Positions 35,224 to 43,048 are shown, counted from the first letter of the stretch. The stretch is 64,000 bases of DNA from Patiriisocius marinus (GCF_008974325.1 NZ_BKCG01000009.1:1-64000); one strand, 5' to 3'. Notes: generated by a model from the sequence alone, not told the origin. Made by a program: numbers and translations.

Positions 35224-35297
35224 TTTTAAGCAATTAAAAAAGCCCTGTCTCATTAAAGAGATGGGGCTTTTTCCTAGGGAGTAAAGTGTGGGTTTGT
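35224..35297 (-). repeat. Direct repeat, right copy, containing a terminator
   Basis: The second copy of the 74-bp repeat (offset 1303 bp from the first). Its terminator hairpin (35236-35272) lies just past the stop of the minus-strand gene at 35311 and now probably serves it. Confidence 0.95.
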
Positions 35298-35310
35298 AAT
35301 ATTTAAGTTA

Positions 35311-35664
35311 TTATTTTTTCTTCATAAGATAGTGGTAAACATTTTGATTGTTAACTGAAAAAGCATAAGCTTGTACAAAATCATAGCCATTTGAACTCAT
35401 GAAGTTTAATGCGTCTATCATCGAATTAAACTTAACTAATTTACCTTCAATATCTTTCACTTGAGTTTCCTTACCAGAACCAAAAAATTTGGTGTCTTGA
35501 CCGAAATCAATTTCTATTGTAACTTTTTTACTCATCATTCTAGAAGTACCTACAATCCGAAGATATTCAACATCAATCTCTTCAATAGGTATGTCATTTA
35601 CTGTTTGTGAATATGCCGTAAAACAACAAGTAAAAAATAATAATAGCATAATTTCTTTCTTCAT
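35311..35664 (-). CDS. Small secreted hypothetical protein
   Basis: 117 residues. The signal peptide (LLLFFTCCFTAYSQ) ends near residue 20. The mature 97 residues are compact alpha/beta, with VEYLRIVGTSRMMSKKVTIE and a C-terminal NGYDFVQAYAFSVNNQNVYH followed by LMKKK. This end, in which Met-Ser-Ser-Asn-Gly-Tyr-Asp-Phe-Val precedes Gln-Ala-Tyr, recurs in small secreted proteins of Bacteroidetes, but no function is known. It is preceded by the HNH gene on the same strand (27 bp apart). Confidence 0.65.
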   Translation of the reverse strand: MKKEIMLLLFFTCCFTAYSQTVNDIPIEEIDVEYLRIVGTSRMMSKKVTIEIDFGQDTKFFGSGKETQVKDIEGKLVKFNSMIDALNFMSSNGYDFVQAYAFSVNNQNVYHYLMKKK

Positions 35665-35691
35665 AATAGTGTTTTTGATTTAATATATAAC

Positions 35692-36285
35692 TCATTTAAT
35701 TCCTTCACCACCGCATCCAAAACAGATACCACTCAGATGGTAGTGGAATTCACGTAAATAGCCTGTCCCATAACATCTATCACAAGGTATGGTATTAGTT
35801 GAATAGTATTTTTTACTAGTTTTATATATTGGTATTGTTTCTTTTTGATGTGTAATTACGTGACACTTAGAACATAAAGTTATTAGTGCATCGTCATCAT
35901 ATTGCCAAGGATAATTATTTTTAATATAGTACTTGTGATGCACATGAAGTATTACAATATGTTGACTGTCTTCTAGTATTTTTGGAGTTGTGAATTTTGG
36001 GTAATTCCCTACCGCTTTCAAATATTGTTTTCCAAAATCAGAGTTTTCAAAATCTAATTTTGATTGCTGAATATGTATAATTTTTTCATCAGCATTCATT
36101 TCTCTATAATTACCCTGGCATTGACTAGGTCTTTGTTCTTTTTTACAAGATTGACACTTGTAATCATCACGTTCGAGAATAATTTCTCTTTTGTCTCTCC
36201 ATTGAATAGTTGATAATAATTCAGAATAATAAATCAGCCTATTGTTTTCTTTTAAGTCATTTATGTCTATATACTTTACTGTCAT
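35692..36285 (-). CDS. HNH endonuclease-like protein with C-terminal DnaJ-type zinc finger
   Basis: 197 residues. An HNH-like core is built from C44/C47 (YKCQSC), the H-V-H-H cluster at 114-117 (ILHVHHKYY) and C138/C141-H142 (LCSKCHVITH). The tail adds CDRCYGTGY (C168/C171) and CFGCGGEG (C188/C191), which matches the CxxCxGxG repeat of DnaJ. HNH proteins cut DNA or RNA and are common in defence loci. The extra zinc ribbon may bind nucleic acid or a partner. The HNH assignment is by pattern, as the region between the Cys pairs has a long insert. Confidence 0.7.
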   Translation of the reverse strand: MTVKYIDINDLKENNRLIYYSELLSTIQWRDKREIILERDDYKCQSCKKEQRPSQCQGNYREMNADEKIIHIQQSKLDFENSDFGKQYLKAVGNYPKFTTPKILEDSQHIVILHVHHKYYIKNNYPWQYDDDALITLCSKCHVITHQKETIPIYKTSKKYYSTNTIPCDRCYGTGYLREFHYHLSGICFGCGGEGIK

Positions 36286-36478
36286 TTTATTATAATTATC
36301 TTCATAATATTAACGGGTTAAAGTAAAAACACTAGATTTAGTTTAAAGGGCTAATTTTTATAAGTAGTTTTTACTATTTCAATTTTAAAAATTTGGTGTT
36401 CTTCATAAATACACTCGAACATCTCGAAAAACCCGTAATAGCTATGTTTTATATACATTGTTTGGTGCATACCTTTTA

Positions 36479-36964
36479 CTATCTCAATTGTATAACTACC
36501 GAGTCTTTAGACATATTAAACTTCTCCATTATTCTTGAAATTCTCAGTATACATCTGGATGCAGAGATGTTAATGTGAATAAACAACATTTCATCATCCA
36601 GATCTTTCTCTTTATCCCACACTTTTCCATCGAATGATTTATATCTATTTGAATGATTGAAATTCGAATCGATTATATCTTTTAGGACACCCCACTTAAG
36701 AATTGTCTCTTCTCTACTAAATAAATCAAGTTGATTTTCTAAAATAGATTCAAAATCAAATTCCGGGTTGTTTTTAAGATGTTTTAGAAATTTTATAAGA
36801 ACGTCCTGCCAAGACTTAACCTTTATAACTTTATCATCCATTTGCAATTCTTGAGGTTTATTTCCTTCTGCCATTTCTCCAGCATCCGATTCTAAAGGTG
36901 AGAAAGTTGATTTTTCAACAATTTGAGTATTCCAATTTGATGATTCTCTCATTTCAACTGGCAA
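36479..36964 (-). CDS. C-terminal part of the split DUF262/DUF1524 nuclease
   Basis: 161 residues if read from its own ATG, but the frame is open further up to the TAG at 36983-36985 and continues the upstream gene without a shift: after the TAG it reads LLETFPLPVEMRESSNWN. In the related family the DUF1524 domain is followed by a helix ending in a Trp/Phe-Pro motif, which here falls just after the stop. Residues after that (VKSWQDVLIKFLKHLKNNP) form a helical C-terminal domain I do not recognise. It is probably not a gene of its own unless readthrough or reinitiation occurs. Confidence 0.65.
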   Translation of the reverse strand: MPVEMRESSNWNTQIVEKSTFSPLESDAGEMAEGNKPQELQMDDKVIKVKSWQDVLIKFLKHLKNNPEFDFESILENQLDLFSREETILKWGVLKDIIDSNFNHSNRYKSFDGKVWDKEKDLDDEMLFIHINISASRCILRISRIMEKFNMSKDSVVIQLR

Positions 36965-36982
36965 CGGAAATGTCTCTAGTAA

Positions 36983-38680
36983 CTATTTAATCATATTTGC
37001 TTGGTGCTCAATGATACTTTCCTGATTCCAAATATCTCGCTTGATAATATCTAATCTATAATTTAGTGAAGAGGTTTGGAGTTTTGATTTCTTCTCTTGG
37101 AATGACTTGTTTCCGATTTCACTGTTGAATTCTGTAAGAATAAGATTACCAATGTTGTGTAAATATGTTTGATGTATTTCCTCAAAATTGTCACCCAAGT
37201 CTGCTTTCCAATTATCTTCTAATTTTTGAGGCATTAAATGTTCTATCGTAACTTTTTTGTTACGAAAATCTACTGCAACTTTCGTGTTGTTTTCTTCAAT
37301 TTTACCTAGAATTAACTTGGAGTATTTGTTTAATCCTTTGTAAAAATTCATCGATTTTAAACTCAAACTTAATTCAACATCATTAGGTATTCTAAGTCGA
37401 TAGATCATATTGGTCAAAAGTTGAATCATCGAAATTTTTCCACCAGCAATTTCAAATATTCTCTTGCTTATTGTTACAATATTTTTGTTCTCCCCTTGGG
37501 TAAGACCTAAAATTCTTCGTCTAATTAGATAAGTTCTTATAGATTTCAGTGCTGTTATTAAAGACTCATCACTCAAGCTTAGCCCATTAACTTCATATTG
37601 GTGATATTCTAACAATCCTAAAACAAGTGGCTTAAATGCTTCAGATTTTATATCGTGAAAGATTATTCGAAGCAATTCCTTAATTTCTTTATCATTACTG
37701 CTATCACGTGAAATTATGTCGTTAACAACTTCAGTTATTATCCATTTATAACATTTGACATATCTAACAATATCGTCTATGAAATGATTATGTTTCTCAA
37801 AGCCTTCATCGACAAAGTCTTTGAACTGCTGATATAGTTCTTTTGTATTATTATCACTAACAACTTTTAAAGATGTTGCTTTTTTATATTGCAGGTAATC
37901 CCTGAAGAATTTAGAAGAATTGTTATCAAAGACTTCTTCAATTTTAGGGTGCCATACTTTTTCGTAAATGTGAGATTGACTTTCACTATCCATTTTTAGA
38001 AGTACAAAGTTTCTTACTAAGTCAGATAGAGATAAGGGTTTACCTAAAGAATTTAAAGTCTCAAATATGATTTGTGGATCTTCCCCCTTGAACGGTCTTT
38101 CATCTAGAAATATCACAGCAACATTCATTCTTTGAATTGCTATTATATAATCTTTAAACTCAACTTCTGGGTTTAACATCTTTTTCTCACGTATGAACTT
38201 TTTAAATAGTTCGTATGCAATTCTTATTACTCCAGGATTTGGTTCTAAACCATTAACTAGTGCTTTATATGAATCCCAGTCTTTTGTGACTTGCTTAAGC
38301 TTGATTTTGTCTTGAAATGTTGAAGAGTTATTAGTTAAATAATTCTGGTTAATAAACTCAACTTTATCACTATCTGTCTCAGTGTCACGCAGAGCTATTA
38401 GGAAAATTAGTGTAGTTGTTAATCTTTGTTGACCATCTACTATTACAGATTTGTTAGCAAACCCTGCTTTCTCTTCCTTTATTACAAGAGTGCCAAAAAA
38501 GTGTTCAAGCTTGTCCTGTTGCTTAGAGTCTAACTCGGAGTCAATGATTCTGGTCACATCACTGAAGTATCTTTCAATTTCTGGTTTCCCCCAAGCATAA
38601 GCTCTTTGAAACGGTGGTATGAAAAAGGAAGTAGCATTTTTTGCTAAGACGTCATTTATTGAGTGGCTTTCGGTTTTCAT
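36983..38680 (-). CDS. DUF262/DUF1524 (GmrSD-like) nuclease, ended early by an in-frame TAG
   Basis: 565 residues up to the stop; 732 if the TAG were a sense codon. The DUF262 (GmrS-like) part has PPFQRAYAWGKPEIERYF, FGTLVI and the nucleotide-site motif VDGQQRLTTT (D82-R86). The DUF1524 (GmrD-like HNH) part has VTIEHLMPQKL near 490 and HNIGNLILT. Fused GmrSD enzymes are type IV restriction systems against modified phage DNA. The TAG follows QANMIK and could come from CAG by one C-to-T change. Both catalytic domains are intact, so activity may survive. A minus-strand defence-type neighbourhood surrounds it. Confidence 0.88.
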   Translation of the reverse strand: MKTESHSINDVLAKNATSFFIPPFQRAYAWGKPEIERYFSDVTRIIDSELDSKQQDKLEHFFGTLVIKEEKAGFANKSVIVDGQQRLTTTLIFLIALRDTETDSDKVEFINQNYLTNNSSTFQDKIKLKQVTKDWDSYKALVNGLEPNPGVIRIAYELFKKFIREKKMLNPEVEFKDYIIAIQRMNVAVIFLDERPFKGEDPQIIFETLNSLGKPLSLSDLVRNFVLLKMDSESQSHIYEKVWHPKIEEVFDNNSSKFFRDYLQYKKATSLKVVSDNNTKELYQQFKDFVDEGFEKHNHFIDDIVRYVKCYKWIITEVVNDIISRDSSNDKEIKELLRIIFHDIKSEAFKPLVLGLLEYHQYEVNGLSLSDESLITALKSIRTYLIRRRILGLTQGENKNIVTISKRIFEIAGGKISMIQLLTNMIYRLRIPNDVELSLSLKSMNFYKGLNKYSKLILGKIEENNTKVAVDFRNKKVTIEHLMPQKLEDNWKADLGDNFEEIHQTYLHNIGNLILTEFNSEIGNKSFQEKKSKLQTSSLNYRLDIIKRDIWNQESIIEHQANMIK

Positions 38681-38837
38681 TTATTTTAATTTTTCCTATA
38701 TGTTTTAGTTGCAGATAACGGTTTTGTATATGAAAATTAGCGAGTTTTATGCACTAACTTTTCGTTTTGACATAGACCTTTTTTACATTTACTTACTTTC
38801 GTTTTATCTATTAAACCGCTATTATTTTTATACATTG

Positions 38838-39485
38838 TTACCAAACGTTTTTTATCATTAATCCAATTATAATTATTGGCGGTAAAATTATTAAAACGTG
38901 ATAAATCAGACTTGTTTTCAAATAATAATCAGCTTTAATCTTAAAAACAGACCAATCACTCAATTCGTGATAGTCTGCTTTTGTAGCTTTGAACATATTA
39001 TGGTCAATCGGATGATGATTTTCGTGTCTTTCCAAAATCCGTTCATACTTTCCAGTAATTTTTTCCGCAAACTCTCTTTTGTCTTTAAGGCTCGGTTTGT
39101 CAGTTAGAGTTTTAAAAATTCTTAAATCATTGTATAAAGCCGAAAGTTCAAGTCCGCAATTATGAAATTGTTTAGCTTTTGTGCTAAAGTCTTTGGCGTT
39201 TTCTATCTGTCCGAATACTAAAAGAAGAATTGAAAGACAAGTTATAGAATAGGCGATTAAATTTTCGTCAATATTTTCAGTAGAGTAAATGTTGTAAACT
39301 GATAAAAGTCCGACCGCAATTAAATAAACAGATAACATACTTGTACATAAATTTGACAAGTCAGCAATTTTCAATAATCTTTTATTCGAATTAAAACGAC
39401 TCCCTTTGGTTGACCATATTTTATAGTTCAACTCTTCTAAAAATGTTTTGTCTAAATAATCTCTATATGACTTTTTCTTTTCCAA
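38838..39485 (-). CDS. SLATT domain membrane protein
   Basis: 215 residues. Two adjacent membrane helices (about 42-65, LSVYLIAVGLLSVYNIY, and 75-93, TCLSILLLVFG) are followed by a long cytosolic helical segment (DFSTKAKQFHNCGLELSALYNDL) and a C-terminal membrane helix (YHVLIILPPIIIIGLMI). This matches the SLATT group, probably SLATT_5, proposed to be pore-forming effectors in anti-phage conflict systems with reverse transcriptases or nucleotide second messengers. No reverse transcriptase or cyclase gene lies within the window, so the sensor is missing or unrecognised. The stop codon overlaps an ACAATGTATA motif seen at other gene borders here. Confidence 0.72.
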   Translation of the reverse strand: MEKKKSYRDYLDKTFLEELNYKIWSTKGSRFNSNKRLLKIADLSNLCTSMLSVYLIAVGLLSVYNIYSTENIDENLIAYSITCLSILLLVFGQIENAKDFSTKAKQFHNCGLELSALYNDLRIFKTLTDKPSLKDKREFAEKITGKYERILERHENHHPIDHNMFKATKADYHELSDWSVFKIKADYYLKTSLIYHVLIILPPIIIIGLMIKNVW

Positions 39486-39506
39486 TCGCGATGTATTTTT
39501 TTAAAT

Positions 39507-39837
39507 GATGCCTAACGTGTTATTTAATCAACTAGCCATATTCACCCCAAAATCAATATAGGATATGTTAGTTTTTGTAAATGTGGTTCAAAAAATTGTA
39601 ACCCGATTACGGTTTTCCGCAATGGGTTCCTTTTTTTTAGAAAAGAGGGTGTTAAAACTGCTTTTTCTATGTGAACTCGTATCATATCCGTCACGAGCCG
39701 CGCTTTTTTTACTACAATATCACCCTATTCATTGAAAAATGAAATGGATCTGCTTGTAAAAATGTAAAAACAGGTAGTTCTACGTGGTGTGTGAAAATGT
39801 AGCGTTTGTCCTAAAAATAGGAGGAGAGTTTATTAAA
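39507..39837. repeat. Long imperfect direct repeat, copy 1
   Basis: About 330 bp, related to 41225-41551. Shared blocks are AACGTGTTAT, ATGTGGTTCAAAAAA, GTAACCCGATTACGGTTTTC, AGAAAAGAGGGTGTTAAA and GAGTTTATTAAA, with small indels. It contains an AACCC..ATTACGG/CCGCAAT..GGGTT hairpin at 39600-39628. It fills most of the 461-bp gap 39486-39946 and has no ORF of note. The remaining 39838-39946 holds a short GACAGC/GCTGTC-type inverted repeat and nothing else I can name. Confidence 0.88.
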
Positions 39838-39946
39838 AATGGCAGCTGTTTTTTTTGACAGCAACTTACTGTCAGCATTTCACTCAATTAGAATATAGCC
39901 ACCAGAGGTTGTGTTTTCTAATGGAATGTGCTTTGAGTTTCTCACA

Positions 39947-40519
39947 TTAATTTACAGAGAGTAATGGTATGATCTTTTTTTTAAGCATATTAATATCATC
40001 TTCCCAGTCAAAGTTAGAATTGTCTTTCCAATTCGTCACCATTTCTACATCACCTTCTTTATTCAATAATATATATTTTGACATATCATTAATATTTTCA
40101 AAATTATTAGGTGTTATTTCTACTAAAAACTTCCGATACTTTTTATTTGGTCTTTTTGAATATTCTGGGCTTAACAATAAAATAGTAACATCTTTTTCTC
40201 TATTTCTTAGGTATTCAAATGTAGCACGTAATGACTTTTCTTCATTTCTATCTATTAATAAAATATAAACTGTAACGTCATATTTTTTCTGAAGCATAAG
40301 GGCATTTTTTAAATGTAATCTACAAGGCGAACACCAAGTGCCAAAAGAAAATAATATGATCTTTTCACTATCAGCATTTTTAGCTAAACATATAATATCA
40401 TCTTTATCAACTATTGAAATCTCATTGTTGATTGATTTTTTAAGATTACAATTTTGAATTTGCGCATTTGTAGAATAGATTGAAAAAAAAGCACTAAAAA
40501 TTAATAAATTTTTAAACAT
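39947..40519 (-). CDS. Exported thioredoxin-like protein (CxxC)
   Basis: 190 residues. The signal peptide ends at TNAQ (residue 20). A thioredoxin-like fold has its redox pair in FGTWCSPCRLHL (C63, C66), as in TlpA/DsbE-like periplasmic thiol-disulfide proteins, then VYILLIDRNEEKS and a C-terminal YILLNKEGDVE strand. A cis-Pro is expected in the loop but is not clear. It probably acts in the periplasm on an unknown partner; the adjacent Cys-rich lipoprotein at 40566 on the same strand is a candidate substrate. Both lie between the two long direct repeats. Confidence 0.8.
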   Translation of the reverse strand: MFKNLLIFSAFFSIYSTNAQIQNCNLKKSINNEISIVDKDDIICLAKNADSEKIILFSFGTWCSPCRLHLKNALMLQKKYDVTVYILLIDRNEEKSLRATFEYLRNREKDVTILLLSPEYSKRPNKKYRKFLVEITPNNFENINDMSKYILLNKEGDVEMVTNWKDNSNFDWEDDINMLKKKIIPLLSVN

Positions 40520-40565
40520 AGTAAGAATATTTAGACCTCATTAAGATACAACGGCCATGTATAAA

Positions 40566-41105
40566 TTAATCAAGGTATATTCTTATACCTCCATAATCGC
40601 CTAAAGTCTCATTATAAGAATAGACCTGAGCCTTAAATGTTAGATTTATTTGTTCACTTTCAATATAAACCTGAAATTCTTCATCGATAGCTAAAGCTAA
40701 GTCTTCAATTGCTACGTTAGACGGTATCGGTTCATCAAATAAAATATCAACAAATGGTCTGTTTGTAGAGGATTGAAATTGTAATGGTGAACCCGTACTA
40801 CCTAACTGTTGGTTGCTACAATCCCAGAAAAACCATTCTGCGTCACATAGACCCCATCCATCACAATTAAGTGATTTTCTCCCCCATCCATCCCAAGTTA
40901 TTATTACAAAATGACAAGGGTTTCTAAATTCGTTATTTTCATTTGCTGAGCTGGAAATTAAATCTTCCATTCTTTTATCCAAATTAGCTATGCTAATAAA
41001 ACTTTGGATATTGGGTTCTTGGTTTTGTTCAAAATCGCTGTCTTTTTGACATGAATAAAAGCTAACCGTAATTGTTATTGCAATTAATATCTTTGTGATT
41101 TTCAT
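40566..41105 (-). CDS. Cysteine- and tryptophan-rich lipoprotein, unrecognised
   Basis: 179 residues from ATG 41105; another ATG four codons upstream is less suited to a signal peptide. The lipobox is VSFYSC, followed by QKDSDFE, an acidic export-tag-like segment. The centre contains DGWGRKSLNCDGWGLCDAEW and a following Cys, giving four cysteines with the CHF motif before it; disulfides are likely. No family recognised. It is encoded just upstream of the thioredoxin-like gene (46 bp apart), so a thiol link is plausible. Outer-membrane, possibly surface exposed. Confidence 0.65.
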   Translation of the reverse strand: MKITKILIAITITVSFYSCQKDSDFEQNQEPNIQSFISIANLDKRMEDLISSSANENNEFRNPCHFVIITWDGWGRKSLNCDGWGLCDAEWFFWDCSNQQLGSTGSPLQFQSSTNRPFVDILFDEPIPSNVAIEDLALAIDEEFQVYIESEQINLTFKAQVYSYNETLGDYGGIRIYLD

Positions 41106-41224
41106 AATTATAGACATGGTTAAGTTATTTTTCGTTTAGTTATAATACGACTATACATTTTTATTTTATTTACTTGTCTAAACTTTGATTTTGGATAGTA
41201 AGTTTTAAGAGAACTTTCTTGTTT

Positions 41225-41551
41225 GATGTTTTACAACGTGTTATAAATTTACATGTTCATTATTATCCCGTAATCAATACAGGATCTGTCAGGTTCTGTA
41301 AATGTGGTTCAAAAAAGTGTAACCCGATTACGGTTTTCCGTAATGAGCTCCTTTTTTTTAGAAAAGAGGGTGTTAAAGCTGCTTTTCTTTGCAACCTCAT
41401 ATCCGTTATGAGCTAAACGTTGTTTATTGAAATTCACCCAATGTATTGAAAGATATAATGGGTTTACTTGTAAAATCGCAAAAACGGGTAGTTTTACATG
41501 GTGTGCAAAAATGCAGGATCTGTCCTAAAAATAGGAGGGGAGTTTATTAAA
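41225..41551. repeat. Long imperfect direct repeat, copy 2
   Basis: The second copy, 1714-1721 bp from the first. The hairpin here is ATTACGGTTTTCCGTAAT (perfect, 41328-41345). The 485-bp gap 41118-41602 consists of this repeat plus AT-rich upstream sequence of the lipoprotein gene; I see no other gene in it. Confidence 0.88.
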
Positions 41552-41602
41552 GTAAAAGGTTAATTTAAAGTGAGTAGTTATAGTAACAGTGTCACTATTG
41601 AC

Positions 41603-42430
41603 CTACCAGCCACCAGAAGCACCACCACCTCCAAAGCCACCGCCGCCAAATCCACCACCGAAGCCACCGCCTCCACCAAATCCTCCACCGCCGCCAAAGC
41701 CGCCGCTTCCACCACCAAAACCTCCGGTGCGTCCCATATTAGATAGGATGATTACGTCTAGTAAGCTAGAGCCAAAACTCTTGTTGCCTCCGTTACCTTT
41801 TCCGCCACCGCCGTTTTTCTTAGAAGACAAGGCAATGATGAAAATAATGAAAATGAAAAGTAAGAAAAAGATAAGCCCAGCAGGAAATTCTCCTTCTTCA
41901 TTACTAAAGTCACGGTCTTCTTTATACGAACCGTTTAAGTAGCTAAATAGCGCATCTGCGCCTTGATCGAGTCCGCCGTAATAGTTTCCAACTTTAAACT
42001 GTGGAATCATCACACGGTTAATAATACGCTCTGCATCACGGTCAGATAAAATATATTCAATACCATAGCCCGTATTGATATCTACACGTCTATCCTTTGT
42101 AGCAAGGGTAATTAAAATACCGTTGTCTTTATCTGCTTGTCCTATGCCCCATTTTTGTCCCCACTTGGCACCTAAAAAAGAAATGTCTTCCCCTTTAGTA
42201 GATTCAATAACCACTACTACAATTTGCGTTGAGGTAGAATCTGCATAGCGCACTAATTTATTCTCTAAGCTAGACTTTTGAGAAGGCGTCATTAAGTTCG
42301 CATAATCATACACTGATGTTTGTACTTTAGGGACAGGCGGTATCTCAAATTGCGCAATGGCAGTTTGCGTTGCAGTAAAGAATACGGCAATTATAACTAG
42401 ATAACTAAGTAGTGTATGTTTCGTTTTCAA
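41603..42430 (-). CDS. TPM domain protein with glycine-rich tail (YgcG family)
   Basis: 275 residues. A signal peptide (SYLVIIAVFFTATQTAIAQ) is followed by the TPM phosphatase-like domain at about 30-155, with VYDYANLMTPSQKSSLENKL, IVVVVIESTKG and NGILITLATKDRRVDINTGYG. A membrane helix (LIFFLLFIFIIFIIALSS) precedes a Gly-rich low-complexity end (about 235-275). The TPM family is envelope-associated and linked to LemA; its function is unclear. It stands in the common order LemA, TPM, TPM, all on the minus strand. Confidence 0.92.
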   Translation of the reverse strand: MKTKHTLLSYLVIIAVFFTATQTAIAQFEIPPVPKVQTSVYDYANLMTPSQKSSLENKLVRYADSTSTQIVVVVIESTKGEDISFLGAKWGQKWGIGQADKDNGILITLATKDRRVDINTGYGIEYILSDRDAERIINRVMIPQFKVGNYYGGLDQGADALFSYLNGSYKEDRDFSNEEGEFPAGLIFFLLFIFIIFIIALSSKKNGGGGKGNGGNKSFGSSLLDVIILSNMGRTGGFGGGSGGFGGGGGFGGGGGFGGGFGGGGFGGGGASGGW

Positions 42431-42482
42431 AAAAAATAGGTTGTTGCTTATTGCATAAATTGTGACTATTACTACTGAAATA

Positions 42483-42944
42483 TTACCCTACCGAAATAGT
42501 ATCTCCCAGCTCATTAACATCGCCACGTTTTTTAGGAAAGTGTTTTTTAAGTTGCTTTCCTGCTTGTAAAATACCATCAATTAATCCTTGAGCAGTATCA
42601 CCGTTTTTAAATTGGTTAATAATAGCATCTTTCGTGCTTTCCCAAAAATTAGGAGCAACCACATCATTAATACCTTTGTCCCCCATAATCACAAGCTCAC
42701 GGTCCTCTACGGCAACATATATTAGCACACCGTTGCTATGTTTGGTGTTGTTCATATGCAACATGTCAAACACTTGTGCGGCTCTGTCAAAAGCATCGGC
42801 TTTTTCGAGTGCATTGGTGCTAATGACCGATTTTTCAAGGTGAACTCTAATCTCGCCACTCGTGTTACTTTCTGCAACGCGAATTGCTTCAATAATGCGA
42901 GCTTCGTCACCATCATTTAAAAAATCTTCTACTTTTGATGCCAT
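42483..42944 (-). CDS. TPM domain protein, short form
   Basis: 153 residues from ATG 42944 (MASKVEDFLNDGDEARI); an ATG at 42971 would add nine residues and cannot be excluded. The TPM domain covers the protein: IIEAIRVAESNTSGEIRVHLE, NGVLIYVAVEDRELVIMGDKGIND and IDGILQAGKQLKKHFP. Without signal peptide or membrane helix it should be cytosolic, unlike its paralogue downstream. Part of the LemA-TPM-TPM cluster. Confidence 0.9.
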   Translation of the reverse strand: MASKVEDFLNDGDEARIIEAIRVAESNTSGEIRVHLEKSVISTNALEKADAFDRAAQVFDMLHMNNTKHSNGVLIYVAVEDRELVIMGDKGINDVVAPNFWESTKDAIINQFKNGDTAQGLIDGILQAGKQLKKHFPKKRGDVNELGDTISVG

Positions 42945-43010
42945 AATTAAGTGGTAATTGAGTTGTTTCAATAGTTAAAGTACACAGGCTTTGTGTGCAT
43001 CCATAGTGGG

Positions 43011-43018
43011 TATTTTTG
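43011..43018 (+). promoter_or_regulatory. Orphan plus-strand promoter in the lemA-TPM gap
   Basis: TTTG at 42990-42993 and TATTTTTG at 43011-43018, 17 bp apart, match the Bacteroidetes promoter well but point away from the TPM gene and into lemA antisense. No plus-strand gene follows before a strong hairpin at 43049. Confidence 0.4.
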
Positions 43019-43048
43019 CACATACCTTACATTGATAGAGCCTGAGTT

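Noticed and set aside
36393-36578. Plus-strand ORF overlapping the nuclease 3' end
   Set aside because: It overlaps the conserved C-terminal continuation of the minus-strand nuclease and has no recognisable signal or domain.
41219-41416. Plus-strand ORF inside the second long repeat
   Set aside because: The reading frame is not kept in the other copy of the repeat and no coding bias is evident.
33921-41551. Insertion sequences or composite transposons at the direct repeats
   Set aside because: No transposase or integrase ORF, no terminal inverted repeats and no short target duplications are visible; the repeats are described only as repeats.
41589-41942. Proline-rich plus-strand ORF (PPPPKPP)
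   Set aside because: It is the reverse reading of the glycine-rich tail of the TPM protein at 41603-42430 and has no signal or promoter of its own.
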